Shown: one piece after another, positions 27,528 to 37,050 of the stretch | Numbering within the stretch: the stretch's first letter is position 1 | Layout of the letters: every line of letters starts with the position of its first letter | Assembly (NCBI RefSeq): GCF_947497025.1 | Contig: NZ_CANMFC010000003.1 | Span: 310,001-374,000, forward strand | DNA: 64,000 bases | Origin: an uncultured Kushneria sp. | GTDB lineage: Bacteria; Pseudomonadota; Gammaproteobacteria; Pseudomonadales; Halomonadaceae | Reading direction: 5' to 3' | Made by a program: the position numbers and the translations under genes | Notes under the pieces: generated by a model | The model's database searches: none | Seen by the model: the letters and a program-made list of their open reading frames with translations, nothing else | What the model was told of the DNA's origin: nothing

Positions 27528-29282
27528 GTGAAGTCAAACGCCAGCCTGACGCTGTATGTCCGTCTGCTGACCTATGTAAAGCCTTTCTGGAAGGCCTTTG
27601 CGATCGCACTGATTGGCAATGCCATCTATGCCGGGTCCAGTACTCTCATGGCGCGAATCATGGAGTTTTTGACCGACGGTATACAAAATCCCGATGCCGA
27701 TTTTCGCCAGGCCCTGCCGCTGATGATTATCGGCATCTTCGTGGCCCGTGGTTTTGGCACGTTCCTGGGCTCCTATGGCATGGAATATGTGGCGCGTAAT
27801 GTGGTCCATCGTTTGCGCGTCTCGGTATTCGATCAGATGCTGCATCTGCCGGGGCGCTTTTACGATGAAAACAGCGGAGGCCATCTGATTTCACGTGTGA
27901 CCTATCACGTTGAGCAGGTTACCGGTGCTGCTACCAAGGCTCTGAATGTCGTGCTCCAGGAAGGCATGCTGGTGTTGGGGCTGACGTTTTATCTGTTCTG
28001 GATCAACTGGAAGCTGATGCTGATTTTCATTGCCGTCACGCCGCTGATCGGTCTGGTCGTCGCCTGGTGCAGCAAACGCTTTCGCAAGCTTTCAAGGCGC
28101 ATTCAGAAGTCGGTAGGTGAGGTCACCCATGTGGCATCCGAGACCATCACGGGTTATCGCGTGGTACGCACACATGGGGCTGAGCAGCATGAATATGAGC
28201 GCTTTAACCAGGCGAGCCAGTATAACCGGGATCAGAGCCTCAAGGAGGCGCTGACCAAGGCTATCAGTGCGCCGGTCATCCAGACACTGGTGGCCGTGTC
28301 ACTGGCGCTATTGGTCTGGCTGGCCCTGGACCCTGAGCTGTTGGGTAACATGACGCCGGGCCAGTTCATCGGCTTTATTACTGCTGCCAGCATGATCATT
28401 AAGCCCATCAAGTCGCTGACGGAAATCAACGGCATCATTCAAAAGGGGCTGGCTGCGGCACAGGAAATTTTTGCGCTAATGGACAGGCCGCGTGAGCCGG
28501 ATAACGGCACCCATGACCCCGGCCGCGTGCAGGGCAGGGTCAGCTTCGAGGATGTCCGCTTTCGTTACGGCAGTGATTTGCCGGATGTGCTCAAGGCAAT
28601 CAGCCACGATGTTCAGGCCGGCGAGATGATTGCGCTCGTCGGGCGCTCGGGCAGCGGTAAAAGCACCATGATGAATATGCTGCCACGATTTTATGATGCA
28701 ACAGGCGGTCGTATCTGTATCGATGGCGTGGATATCCGCGATTTTTCGATTCAGGCACTACGACGCCAGATTGCGCTGGTAACCCAGAATGTCACGCTAT
28801 TCAACGCCACTATTGCCGACAACATCGCCTACGGGATCGATAATGCGACGCGTGAAGCCGTGGTAGCTGCCGCTCAGGCCGCCTATGCCGATGAATTCAT
28901 TGAGCGTCTACCAAAAGGCTATGACACCCTGGTCGGTGACAATGGCGTCATGCTGTCCGGCGGACAGCGTCAGCGCATTGCCATTGCACGTGCCATTTTC
29001 AAGGATGCTCCCATTCTGGTGCTGGACGAGGCGACCTCGGCGCTGGATACGGAGTCCGAGCGCTATATCCAGCGGGCGCTCGAAACGGTCTGTCAGGGGC
29101 GCACCACGTTCGTGATTGCTCACCGCCTCTCGACCATCGAACAGGCTGATCGCATTCTGGTCATGGACAACGGTGAGATTATCGAATCCGGGGATCACGC
29201 CACACTGCTGAAAAAGGACGGTGCCTATGCCGCGTTGCATCGCATTCAGTTCAGTGAGGAGCGCACCAATGTACCGGTGTGA
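27528..29282 (+). CDS. msbA: Lipid A export ABC transporter MsbA
   Basis: A 584-aa half-transporter that flips core-lipid A across the inner membrane. Six transmembrane helices cover about residues 1-325, including LPGRFYDENSGGHLISRVTYHVEQV, which is typical of MsbA. The nucleotide-binding domain (about 340-584) has Walker A ALVGRSGSGKSTMM, the signature MLSGGQRQRIAIARA, Walker B ILVLDEATSALD and the H-loop VIAHRLS. The GTG start at 27528 has GGTAGGAGAG upstream. It is followed after 24 bp by lpxK, the usual partner. This order (comEC-msbA-lpxK) is the E. coli one. Confidence 0.96.
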   Translation: MKSNASLTLYVRLLTYVKPFWKAFAIALIGNAIYAGSSTLMARIMEFLTDGIQNPDADFRQALPLMIIGIFVARGFGTFLGSYGMEYVARNVVHRLRVSVFDQMLHLPGRFYDENSGGHLISRVTYHVEQVTGAATKALNVVLQEGMLVLGLTFYLFWINWKLMLIFIAVTPLIGLVVAWCSKRFRKLSRRIQKSVGEVTHVASETITGYRVVRTHGAEQHEYERFNQASQYNRDQSLKEALTKAISAPVIQTLVAVSLALLVWLALDPELLGNMTPGQFIGFITAASMIIKPIKSLTEINGIIQKGLAAAQEIFALMDRPREPDNGTHDPGRVQGRVSFEDVRFRYGSDLPDVLKAISHDVQAGEMIALVGRSGSGKSTMMNMLPRFYDATGGRICIDGVDIRDFSIQALRRQIALVTQNVTLFNATIADNIAYGIDNATREAVVAAAQAAYADEFIERLPKGYDTLVGDNGVMLSGGQRQRIAIARAIFKDAPILVLDEATSALDTESERYIQRALETVCQGRTTFVIAHRLSTIEQADRILVMDNGEIIESGDHATLLKKDGAYAALHRIQFSEERTNVPV

Positions 29283-29306
29283 ACGGCTCTTTAGAGTACC
29301 TGCACA

Positions 29307-30290
29307 ATGAAAGGCCTTGAGAAGGCATGGTACAGCGGCGCCCGCTGGCCGGGTCTGTTGACGCCGCTGGAAGTGTTGTATAAGAGTGTCACGGCTAGCC
29401 GGCGTCAGGTCTATCAGAGTGGCCGACGCGAAATCTGGGCATCGCCGGTACCGGTCATTGTGGTCGGCAATATTACGGTAGGAGGCACTGGCAAGTCGCC
29501 GCTGACGGCCTGGCTGGGACGTTGGCTAAAGGATCAGGGCTGGCTGCCCGGAATTATCTCGCGTGGTTATGGTGGTCATGCGCCGCGCTATCCCTTTTAT
29601 GTCAGCGACACCAGTGACGTGGCCCATGCCGGTGATGAACCCGTCATGCTGGCTCAACAGACACAGCTGCCTGTCGTGGTCGATCCTGACCGCCCTCGTG
29701 CGGCACGTAAACTGATCGCTGCCGGCTGCAATATCCTGCTGTCTGACGATGGGCTGCAGCACCATGCGCTGGGACGGGATATCGAACTGGTCGTGGTCGA
29801 CGGCATGCGCGGGTTCGGTAACGGTCGCTGTCTGCCGGTAGGTCCGCTGCGCGAGCCGCTTTCCCGGCTGAGGGAGGTGGATGCTGTCATCTCCAATGGC
29901 GATTTGCAGGCGCCGGATGCGGCGGCGCAGTATTCCATGTCGCTGGTCCCCAGTGCCTGGCGTCACCTTAATGACGGGGTTTGCTATAGTATCGACGCTC
30001 GTCCTTTCGATGGGCGAGTCCATGCCATTGCCGGCATTGGTAACCCACAGCGTTTTTTCAAAACACTCGAGACGCTGGGCGTGGCGTTTGATCAGCATCC
30101 GCTGCCGGACCATCATCGTTTTTCGGCGCACGATGTGCGCTTTGCCGATAATCGCCCGGTGGTCATGACGGCCAAGGATGCGGTCAAGTGTCGCTCTTTT
30201 GCCAACGAGCGTTGCTGGTCGCTGGACATTGAAGCGTGCCCGGAGCCTGCACTGATCGAGTGGCTGGCATCGCGTCTTGAAAAACTCTGA
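29307..30290 (+). CDS. lpxK: Tetraacyldisaccharide 4'-kinase LpxK
   Basis: Phosphorylates the 4' position of the lipid A disaccharide at the inner face of the inner membrane. The 327-aa protein has an N-terminal amphipathic/hydrophobic helix and the Walker A VVGNITVGGTGKSPLTAWL (about 52-70). Other family motifs are GIISRGYGG, GDEPVMLAQQT, LLSDDGLQHHALGRDIELVVVD and IAGIGNPQRFFKTL, with DHHRFSAHDV near 270. The length is normal. The operon position between msbA and ycaR/kdsB agrees. Confidence 0.96.
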   Translation: MKGLEKAWYSGARWPGLLTPLEVLYKSVTASRRQVYQSGRREIWASPVPVIVVGNITVGGTGKSPLTAWLGRWLKDQGWLPGIISRGYGGHAPRYPFYVSDTSDVAHAGDEPVMLAQQTQLPVVVDPDRPRAARKLIAAGCNILLSDDGLQHHALGRDIELVVVDGMRGFGNGRCLPVGPLREPLSRLREVDAVISNGDLQAPDAAAQYSMSLVPSAWRHLNDGVCYSIDARPFDGRVHAIAGIGNPQRFFKTLETLGVAFDQHPLPDHHRFSAHDVRFADNRPVVMTAKDAVKCRSFANERCWSLDIEACPEPALIEWLASRLEKL

Positions 30291-30305
30291 TGCAGGAGAA
30301 AGAGA

Positions 30306-30515
30306 ATGGATCAGGAACTGCTTGCCATGCTGGTATGCCCTGAAAGTGGCGGAAAGCTTGAATACAACCGCGAGACCAATGAGCTGCTGTGTCGCGAAAG
30401 CGGGCTGGCCTTCCCGGTAACAGATGGCATTCCGGTCATGCTTGTCAGCCGGGCACGGCGTTTGAGTGTTGAAGAGTCGCTGGGTAAACAATCCGGAACA
30501 CCGGCAGCATCATGA
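30306..30515 (+). CDS. ycaR: Trm112/YcaR family small protein
   Basis: A 69-aa protein of the UPF0434/Trm112 family, found in this position between lpxK and kdsB in many gammaproteobacteria. The N-terminal LLAMLVCPESGGKLEYN and the middle LAFPVTDGIPVML are characteristic. Where many members have CPxCxG, this one has CPESGG, so one zinc-type cysteine is missing. In vivo function is not firmly known. The stop overlaps the kdsB start by 4 bp. Confidence 0.9.
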   Translation: MDQELLAMLVCPESGGKLEYNRETNELLCRESGLAFPVTDGIPVMLVSRARRLSVEESLGKQSGTPAAS

Positions 30516-31300
30516 GCCAGGCCTTTACCGTCATCATTCCGGCCAGGTTTGCCTCGCAGCGTCTGCCCGGCAAGCCGCTGCTGGAGATTGCCGGCAGGCC
30601 CATGATCGAGCATGTCTGGCAGCGTGCCATGGCATCAGGCGCCTCTCGCGTACTGATCGCCACTGACAACGAGCAGATTGCTGGCGTTGCGCGTGGCTTT
30701 GGGGCGGACGTTGTCATGACCCGTGAGGATCATGTCAACGGAACGTCGCGTCTGACGGAGGTCATCGACAGGCTTGATCTTCATGATGATGATTGCGTCG
30801 TCAACGTGCAGGGTGACGAGCCGCTTCTGCCCAGCAGCCTGATTGATCGAGTGGCCGAATCGCTCGAGGCAGACAATGGAGCTGCGATGGCAACGCTTGC
30901 AGAGTCCATTGCCGATCGAGCTACCCTGATGCGCTCCAGCGTAGTGAAGGTGGTCTGCAGCCAGCAGGGGCGTGCCCTTTACTTCTCACGTGCGCCAATC
31001 CCCTGGGATCGCGATCGCTTTGATCTGTCGGATTCTGCTCACCTGCAGGGAGAACACGACCTGGGGCAGGGCTGGCTTCGACACATCGGTATTTACGCCT
31101 ATCGCGCCTCGTTCCTGCGTGATTATCAAAATCTTCCAGTTGCGCCCATTGAAGCCTGTGAGCAGCTCGAGCAGCTGCGAGCGCTCTATCATGGCTATGC
31201 CATTTCGGTGGCCATGGCCACCGAGCAATATCCTGCCGGCGTCGATACGCCAGAGGATCTGGTGCGTGTGCGTGATCTGCTGACGAGGAGCTCAGATTGA
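30512..31300 (+). CDS. kdsB: 3-deoxy-manno-octulosonate cytidylyltransferase
   Basis: Activates KDO to CMP-KDO for lipopolysaccharide core synthesis. The 262-aa length is typical. The nucleotidyltransferase signature is VIIPARFASQRLPGKPLLEIAGRPMIEH, with TREDHVNGTSRLTEV, VNVQGDEPLLP and YFSRAPIPWDRD further on. The gene overlaps ycaR by ATGA and the phosphatase gene at its 3' end, so the lpxK-ycaR-kdsB set is translationally coupled. Confidence 0.97.
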   Translation: MSQAFTVIIPARFASQRLPGKPLLEIAGRPMIEHVWQRAMASGASRVLIATDNEQIAGVARGFGADVVMTREDHVNGTSRLTEVIDRLDLHDDDCVVNVQGDEPLLPSSLIDRVAESLEADNGAAMATLAESIADRATLMRSSVVKVVCSQQGRALYFSRAPIPWDRDRFDLSDSAHLQGEHDLGQGWLRHIGIYAYRASFLRDYQNLPVAPIEACEQLEQLRALYHGYAISVAMATEQYPAGVDTPEDLVRVRDLLTRSSD

Positions 31301-31776
31301 TTCGAGTCCTGTTTGTCTGCCTGGGAAATATCTGTCGTTCTCCCATGGCAGAAGGTCTTTTCCGCCAAATGCTACAGCGCAAGGCGCTTGAGGACCGGAT
31401 AGAGGTCGACTCCTGCGGTGTCGGCGACTATCACGTGGGTGAGCCGCCTGACCCCCGAGCGCAGCGCGAAGCACATCAGCGTGACGCCGATATCTCTGAT
31501 CTGCGTGGTCGTGTCATTCGCCCGGATGATTTCGAACGCTTTGATTACATCCTTTGCATGGATGCGGACAATTTGTCTGCTCTGAGAAGGATGGCGCCAA
31601 GAGAGCGACGCGCGCATGTAGGATTACTGATGGACTTTTCCCGGGAGGGTACAGGTCTGGAAATCGGCGATCCCTATTTTGGCGATACCGATAATTTCGG
31701 ACAGGTCGCCGATCAGATCGCTGCCGGCTGCCAGGGTCTGCTTGACCATATTGAACGCCGGGAAGCACTGGATTGA
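31297..31776 (+). CDS. Low-molecular-weight protein tyrosine phosphatase
   Basis: A 159-aa LMW-PTP. The active-site loop VCLGNICRSP places nucleophile Cys8 and Arg14 in the CX5R motif, and the general acid Asp is in EIGDPYFGD near 127. The start is TTG 31297, overlapping the kdsB stop, supported by GAGGAG about 6 bp upstream and by the family N-terminus (IRVLFVCLG). Such enzymes often control exopolysaccharide or arsenate functions. No tyrosine kinase or arsenic gene lies nearby, so the target is unknown. Confidence 0.92.
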   Translation: MIRVLFVCLGNICRSPMAEGLFRQMLQRKALEDRIEVDSCGVGDYHVGEPPDPRAQREAHQRDADISDLRGRVIRPDDFERFDYILCMDADNLSALRRMAPRERRAHVGLLMDFSREGTGLEIGDPYFGDTDNFGQVADQIAAGCQGLLDHIERREALD

Positions 31777-31778
31777 GG

Positions 31779-32780
31779 ATGCAGTACGGCGTTTCCCTGA
31801 AGTCCCGCAACACGCTGGGTTTTGAGTCCCGGGCGCAGGCGCTTGCCGAAGCCGACTCGTTGCTTTCCCTTCGTCGCATTCTCGCTGCCGGCCGACACCG
31901 GTTCAGTCGCATTATTCCCTTGGGTGGCGGCAGCAATGTCGTCATGAATCCCTGTATCGATGGACTGGTTGTGCGCTATACGGGGCAGCGCATCTGGCAG
32001 GTGCCTGTCAGCATGAGCGAGGCACTCTGGCATATAGAAGCGGGCGTTGACTGGCATACGCTGGTTGAGAAAACCACATCTGCTGGCTGGTGGGGAATCG
32101 AAAACCTGGCGCTGATTCCGGGGTCGGTAGGCGCTGCGCCGATACAGAATATCGGCGCCTATGGCAGCGAAATCGGTGATGTCATTGATAGCGTGCATGT
32201 CATGCACCTTGAGGATGGCCGCTACGAGATACTGGACCGGGTGAAGTGTGATTTCGGCTATCGACACAGCGTGTTCAAGACAACACTGGCTGGAAAGGTC
32301 ATGGTCGTCAGGGTTGTCCTTAGGCTTCATCTCGACGGCAAGCCGCGTGTCGGCTATGGCGATCTTGCTCGCCGTCTACCAGACAATTCCGGTCCGAGTG
32401 ATGTGGCCACGGCCGTGGCGGCCATACGCCGGGAAAAGCTGCCTGACCCCCGCAGGCTGGGCAATGCCGGAAGCTTTTTCAAAAATCCTGTGGTACCCGC
32501 CGAACAGGCTGAAGCCCTGATGACGCAGTGGCCTGCCATGCCGGTCTGGTCGACCGATCAAGGCACCAAGCTGGCGGCCGGCTGGCTAATCGATCAGTGT
32601 GGCTGGAAGGGCTATCGCAGCAATGGGGTCGGCGTTCATCAGCAGCAGGCGCTGGTACTGGTGCATTATGGTGACGGTAGTGTGAGCGAGCTACTGGATA
32701 TGGCGAAACGTATCCGTGAGTCTGTTGAAGCGCGCTTTGGCGTTATGCTCGAGATGGAACCCGGTATTCTCGGGCGATAA
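31779..32780 (+). CDS. murB: UDP-N-acetylenolpyruvoylglucosamine reductase MurB
   Basis: FAD-dependent, NADPH-using reductase that makes UDP-MurNAc, an early peptidoglycan step. The 333-aa protein shows GGGSNVV, the FAD site LALIPGSVGAAPIQNIGAYG, the catalytic region YRHSVFK and GNAGSFFKNP, and the C-terminal long form typical of type I MurB. ATG 31779 is chosen. The in-frame TTG at 31773 has a better-spaced GGGAAG and would overlap the preceding stop, so it is a real alternative. It is the last gene before the terminator shared with rne. Confidence 0.95.
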   Translation: MQYGVSLKSRNTLGFESRAQALAEADSLLSLRRILAAGRHRFSRIIPLGGGSNVVMNPCIDGLVVRYTGQRIWQVPVSMSEALWHIEAGVDWHTLVEKTTSAGWWGIENLALIPGSVGAAPIQNIGAYGSEIGDVIDSVHVMHLEDGRYEILDRVKCDFGYRHSVFKTTLAGKVMVVRVVLRLHLDGKPRVGYGDLARRLPDNSGPSDVATAVAAIRREKLPDPRRLGNAGSFFKNPVVPAEQAEALMTQWPAMPVWSTDQGTKLAAGWLIDQCGWKGYRSNGVGVHQQQALVLVHYGDGSVSELLDMAKRIRESVEARFGVMLEMEPGILGR

Positions 32781-32825
32781 GGTCGAAAGCCCGGGTGTTG
32801 CAGACAGGATCCAAATTCTGCAAAC

Positions 32826-32860
32826 AAAAAAAGGCCCACTCCATTGGAGTGGGCCTTTTT
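32826..32860. terminator. Bidirectional terminator between murB and rne
   Basis: A 10-bp stem GGCCCACTCC/GGAGTGGGCC with a 3-nt loop. It has seven A on the left and five T on the right, so both strands have a U-tract. The convergent murB and rne genes share it. Confidence 0.92.
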
Positions 32861-32874
32861 GATGCAATCAGGCG

Positions 32875-35800
32875 TTATTCACCAGAAGTCTGGTTATCAC
32901 GCTGCTCGCGCTGCTGCTGACGACGACGCTCACGGGGATCATTATGTGCGCGACGACGCTGACGCTGCTGAGAAGCGGTTTCTCTGGCAGTGGCTTCGTC
33001 TTTCACTGAAGCGATGTCAGAGCCTGTCGCCTTGTCAGCGTTTTCTTCAGCACTGGGCGCCATTGTGTCACTGGTGCCGCTGGTCGTCTTGCGCTTGCTG
33101 CTGGACGAGGCCGTGCTGACCTCAGCGCTTGAAGGCCTGGTGGCACTGGCCTCAGCCGATTTGTCAGCATCTCCGGCAGTGGCAGCACGGGTCTTCTGTT
33201 CTGCTACCTGCCCGGCTTCAGGTGCTGTCGAGCCTTTCGGTGCGGATGTTTCCGCGGCCTTTTCGCGTGAGGTCACACTCTGCTTGTTGATATCACGCGC
33301 CGGCGCCTCGCTTGAAGCTCTGGCCGTAACGGGCGCCCTGTTTTCCTGCGATACCAGATGCGGCTGCTCGCGCGGAGTGGCTTCATTGGCAACAGACGAC
33401 TTGCCTGCGTCAGCCGCTTCCTTTTTGGCGTTGGAGGCCGGTTTGGCAGGTGATGCTTCCTTGACGCTATCGCCAGGCTTTTGCGTGGCGCTTTCTGCAG
33501 CAGTCGCTGCTGCGTTCGCCGCCGGCTGTTGGCCACTTTCCCTGAGGGCTTTCGTATCAGTCGCGGCCGCGGGCTTGTCCGACTTCCCGGATGCCGTTTC
33601 ACCGGAGGGGCCGTCACTGGCCGTGTCAGCGTCCTTTGGCGACGTTTTTGCAGCGACCTTGTCCTGCTGCTCTGCATTAGTCTTTTGGACCGTATCGGCG
33701 GCAGACCCTGTCGTCTCGGAAGTTTCACCGGCCCTGTCGCCTTTCTGGTCCGAGGCGGTTTCGGCAGGCAGCGGTTCACGGCCAAAGGTGGCGCTGACTG
33801 ACTTGCGACCATTGCCTGATGAAGACGGCGTCCTGTCTTCAGTGGCAGGCGCTTTGTCATCAGAGCCCGAGGCTGTCTTCTCCGGCGCAGGCATTGACGC
33901 TTTTGAAGCAGAGCCGGCCGTGGTTGAAGCGTTACCGGCTTGAGCCGCCACCTTCGAATCGGTGCTGGCGGGCTCACTGGAAGTCGCAGTGCTCGGGCTT
34001 GCCAGGCTACCCGTCTCTTTCGCGGCCACCTCTTTCGCATCGGCTTCAGGAGCAGCAGATGCAGTCGACTGGCTGGCTTCAGACTGCAGGCGTTCCTGCT
34101 CAGCGACCGCTTCCGGATTCAACGCCTGCTTGCGGCTGCGCTGACGCGGGTTGTTGCGGGTACGACGCGGTTTGCCATCATCGCCGCTGTCCTGAGACTG
34201 AGCGGGCGAGGGCTGGGCACGTTCATCCTGCGCATTCTCCGTTTTGGCAGGTGTCTCGGAGGCAGGCTTTTTACGCTCGCTCTCTTCACTCGCCTTGTCA
34301 GTGCTCTTGTCTGTTGCGGTACCCTGTGGGCGCTTGTCGCTACGCTCGGGAGCGATGTTATCGCTTTTGGGCGTTGAGGCGTTTTGCTGACGCTTGTCGT
34401 TGCGCTCGGCACCGGCGTTATCCGACTTGTCCGGAGCATTGTTTTGCTGGCGCTTGTCATTGCGGCCGCTGGCATAATCGCCCTTGTCGGACTCGCGTGA
34501 CGGTCGGTCGCGACGACTCTTGTCATCACGCCCCTTGTCAGAAGCGGTGCGTTTTTCGTTGCGGTTGTCATTACGACCGTTTCTGCTTCCAGCGCTGTCG
34601 TCACGTTTCGTGTTGTCACGACGATTGTTGCGCTGTTCGCCATTGCTGGATGAAGATTTCTGCTCATCACGGGCGATATTGTCCTGCGTGGCCGGCTGTG
34701 GCCTTTCATCTCGCGCGTTTGATGCCTGCCGGGTGCTTTCCCTTGTGGGCTCAGCGCTGGTTGTTTCCTGTTTGCTGCTGCTTTCGTCGCTGCCCATCAG
34801 ACGATTGAAGCCTTTCATCAGACGGCTCAAAAAGCCTGATGGTTCTTCCTCGACCGGGGCCGCCACGGGCTCGGGCGCCGGTGTGCGATGTGCCACCGAT
34901 CGTACGGCGGCTTCAATGCGCTTGACGGGTTTGCGATAGGTTTCGCTTTCGTCTTCAGGGGCTTCGAAGTCGTCCGACATTTCAAAGCTCGAGCGCCCGG
35001 CCTCTTCAGGGTCGACCTGATCATCACGGTAGCGCTGGACGTCATAATGCGGTGTTTCAAGTTCGGGCTGGGGTAGCAGCATGACGCGTACCCCCTGACG
35101 ACGCTCGATGTCGGCCAGAACGTTGCGCTTTTCGTTGAGCAGGTAGGTTGCGACCGGCACCGGCAGCATGGCGCGGATCTGTGAGCTGCGATCCTTCATT
35201 GCCTCTTCCTCGATCAGTCGCATGATCGAGAGTGACAGTGAGCGAACATCGCGAATGGTGCCCTGACCGTTACAGCGCGGGCATACCACGCCGCTGGTTT
35301 CGCCCAGTGATGGGCGCAGGCGCTGACGTGACATTTCCATGAGACCGAAACGCGAGATGCGACCGATCTGAACGCGAGCACGATCGAGCTTGAGAGCATC
35401 CCGGACGCGGTTTTCGACTTCGCGCTGGTTACGGGCAGGGGTCATGTCGATAAAGTCGATCACCACCAGACCACCAATGTCACGCAGGCGCAGCTGACGG
35501 GCAATTTCGTCGGCCGCCTCGAGATTGGTCTGCAGTGCCGTTTCCTCGATGTCACCACCCTTGGTGGCACGTGAGGAGTTGATGTCGATGGAGACCAGTG
35601 CTTCGGTATGGTCGATGACCACCGAGCCGCCCGACGGCAGTTTGACTTCGCGCTCGTAGGCCGTCTCGATCTGGGATTCGATCTGAAAACGGGAAAACAG
35701 CGGCACATCATCGTTATACAGCTTGATCTTCTGCTGATACGACGGCATGACCTGCTTGACGAAGTTAAGGGCTTCTTCGTGTACGTCGGTATGGTCAATC

Positions 35801-36489
35801 AGTACCTCGCCGATGTCCTGGCGCAGGTAATCGCGCATGGCGCGAATGATGACGTTGGATTCCCGGTAGATCAGGAAGGGGGCTGAACGCTTGCCGGCTT
35901 CTTCGGTAATGGTTTCCCATACCTGTACCAGGTAGTCCAGATCCCACTGGAGTTCCTCGGAGGAGCGACCAATACCGGCCGTACGCACGATCACACCCAT
36001 TTTCTCGGGCATGGTGAGCTGGCTCATGGCTTCTTTCAGCTCGGCGCGCTCATCGCCTTCGATGCGACGAGAAATGCCGCCTGCCCGCGGGTTGTTGGGC
36101 ATCAGCACCAGAAAACGTCCGGCCAGGCTGACAAAGCTGGTCAGAGCCGCACCCTTGTTGCCGCGCTCTTCCTTGTCGACCTGAACGATGACTTCCTGGC
36201 CTTCCTTGATCACTTCACGAATATTGGGGCGACCGTTGCCGGAAGGCTCCTTCGAGAAATATTCGCGCGAAATCTCCTTTAGCGGCAAAAAACCATGGCG
36301 GTCGGCGCCAAAATCGACAAAGGCAGCTTCAAGGCTGGGTTCAACGCGAGTAATGCGTCCGCGATAGATGTTGGCCTTTTTTTGTTCGCGGGCACCGGAT
36401 TCGATATCGAGGTCATAAAGTCTTTGACCATCGACCAGCGCGACTCTCAGCTCTTCGGGCTGCGTCGCGTTGATAAGCATGCGTTTCAT
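32875..36489 (-). CDS. rne: Ribonuclease E
   Basis: An essential endoribonuclease and scaffold of the RNA degradosome (1204 aa). The N-terminal catalytic half has the S1 domain (about 36-120: [28 protein letters not shown]), the 5' sensor region and the DNase-like site. Mg-binding Asp residues are in [13 protein letters not shown] and VVIDFIDM, and the zinc link is [14 protein letters not shown] (about 401-414). The C-terminal half (from about 530) is disordered. It is rich in Arg, Asp, Asn and Lys, then in Ala, Ser, Thr and Glu, and ends in a basic [19 protein letters not shown] segment. A promoter far upstream gives a leader of about 460 nt. It is monocistronic and convergent with murB. Confidence 0.97.
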   Translation of the reverse strand: MKRMLINATQPEELRVALVDGQRLYDLDIESGAREQKKANIYRGRITRVEPSLEAAFVDFGADRHGFLPLKEISREYFSKEPSGNGRPNIREVIKEGQEVIVQVDKEERGNKGAALTSFVSLAGRFLVLMPNNPRAGGISRRIEGDERAELKEAMSQLTMPEKMGVIVRTAGIGRSSEELQWDLDYLVQVWETITEEAGKRSAPFLIYRESNVIIRAMRDYLRQDIGEVLIDHTDVHEEALNFVKQVMPSYQQKIKLYNDDVPLFSRFQIESQIETAYEREVKLPSGGSVVIDHTEALVSIDINSSRATKGGDIEETALQTNLEAADEIARQLRLRDIGGLVVIDFIDMTPARNQREVENRVRDALKLDRARVQIGRISRFGLMEMSRQRLRPSLGETSGVVCPRCNGQGTIRDVRSLSLSIMRLIEEEAMKDRSSQIRAMLPVPVATYLLNEKRNVLADIERRQGVRVMLLPQPELETPHYDVQRYRDDQVDPEEAGRSSFEMSDDFEAPEDESETYRKPVKRIEAAVRSVAHRTPAPEPVAAPVEEEPSGFLSRLMKGFNRLMGSDESSSKQETTSAEPTRESTRQASNARDERPQPATQDNIARDEQKSSSSNGEQRNNRRDNTKRDDSAGSRNGRNDNRNEKRTASDKGRDDKSRRDRPSRESDKGDYASGRNDKRQQNNAPDKSDNAGAERNDKRQQNASTPKSDNIAPERSDKRPQGTATDKSTDKASEESERKKPASETPAKTENAQDERAQPSPAQSQDSGDDGKPRRTRNNPRQRSRKQALNPEAVAEQERLQSEASQSTASAAPEADAKEVAAKETGSLASPSTATSSEPASTDSKVAAQAGNASTTAGSASKASMPAPEKTASGSDDKAPATEDRTPSSSGNGRKSVSATFGREPLPAETASDQKGDRAGETSETTGSAADTVQKTNAEQQDKVAAKTSPKDADTASDGPSGETASGKSDKPAAATDTKALRESGQQPAANAAATAAESATQKPGDSVKEASPAKPASNAKKEAADAGKSSVANEATPREQPHLVSQENRAPVTARASSEAPARDINKQSVTSREKAAETSAPKGSTAPEAGQVAEQKTRAATAGDADKSAEASATRPSSAEVSTASSSSKRKTTSGTSDTMAPSAEENADKATGSDIASVKDEATARETASQQRQRRRAHNDPRERRRQQQREQRDNQTSGE
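34313..34476 (-). repeat. Degenerate tandem repeat in the RNase E C-terminal half
   Basis: About three copies of a 20-22-residue unit of the form RNDKRQQN-x5-KSDN-x3-[21 protein letters not shown], then [20 protein letters not shown], then [18 protein letters not shown]. The DNA copies share GCGCTTGTCxxTxCG-type blocks. It probably arose by internal duplication in a disordered region. Confidence 0.75.
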
Positions 36490-36954
36490 ATTGTCTCACT
36501 GACTGAGCGTACCGTCAGACAAATGCCGTGCCACAGGGGTTGTTAAACCTTGTCATTGAGTGCCTGTGGCGCCGGGCATCGGTGACGCCGAATCGCGGGC
36601 CAGAGTGTTTGTGCTCAGCGCATGTCTACAAGTATGTTTCAATTCCACGGGCGTCATACAGACATGCCTTGGAAAGGCTTCATGATCATGTTGAGTACGT
36701 GACCGCCTGAAGACATGTCGCGGCAGCATGGTTGCTTAACCGGTCTTCCAGTAGGGCGGTCACACCTGGTAACCATCAATTCAACAGCACCGGCTTTCGG
36801 TACGGAAATGGTTTATCCCGTGATGCAAAATCCGGGTGCTTCAATACTGCCAGGTGTCAGGCATTGATAACCCGACGACTGTTCTGTTGCTTCGGCCTGC
36901 GTGTCATCTGTTGCAGGCGCCATCAGGTCTTTTAAACCTTAAGGAAGCCCCCGG

Positions 36955-36983
36955 AATATAACAGTAAACCCTGGTGCCCACAA
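36955..36983 (-). promoter_or_regulatory. Sigma70-type promoter for rne
   Basis: On the minus strand TTGTGG (36983-36978) and TATATT (36960-36955) are separated by 17 bp. The predicted start is near 36948, about 459 nt before the rne ATG. Confidence 0.55.
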
Positions 36984-37009
36984 TCGGGGTCATCACGGCG
37001 TTATTTCGC

Positions 37010-37015
37010 TACAAT
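37010..37015 (+). promoter_or_regulatory. Candidate -10 element for rluC
   Basis: TACAAT 36 bp before the rluC ATG; the -35 region is weak (GGGTCA). The position gives a normal short leader with AGAGGAAA as the ribosome site. Confidence 0.35.
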
Positions 37016-37050
37016 GCCGGCCCTTACAGCCGGTAAAAGAGGAAACAGAC

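Larger units (their letters stand above)
36490..37050. other. Long rne/rluC intergenic region with the rne 5' leader
   Basis: 561 bp with no credible gene. Short frames lack ribosome sites and homology. On the minus strand a promoter at 36955-36983 would make most of it (about 36490-36948) the untranslated leader of rne. The right end holds the rluC promoter and ribosome site (AGAGGAAA before 37051). E. coli rne also has a long leader, used for autoregulation by RNase E. Confidence 0.65.

Noticed and set aside
29526-30491. 321-codon minus-strand frame over lpxK and ycaR
   Set aside because: Antisense to LpxK with all its motifs on the plus strand.
32990-34808. Long plus-strand open frames (317 and 329 codons) antisense to rne
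   Set aside because: They mirror the low-complexity C-terminal half of RNase E; composition is biased, there is no ribosome site and no family resemblance. The minus-strand frame is the real gene.
36528-36935. Short plus-strand frames in the rne/rluC gap
   Set aside because: 60-67 codons, no ribosome site, no resemblance, and the region is better explained as the rne leader.
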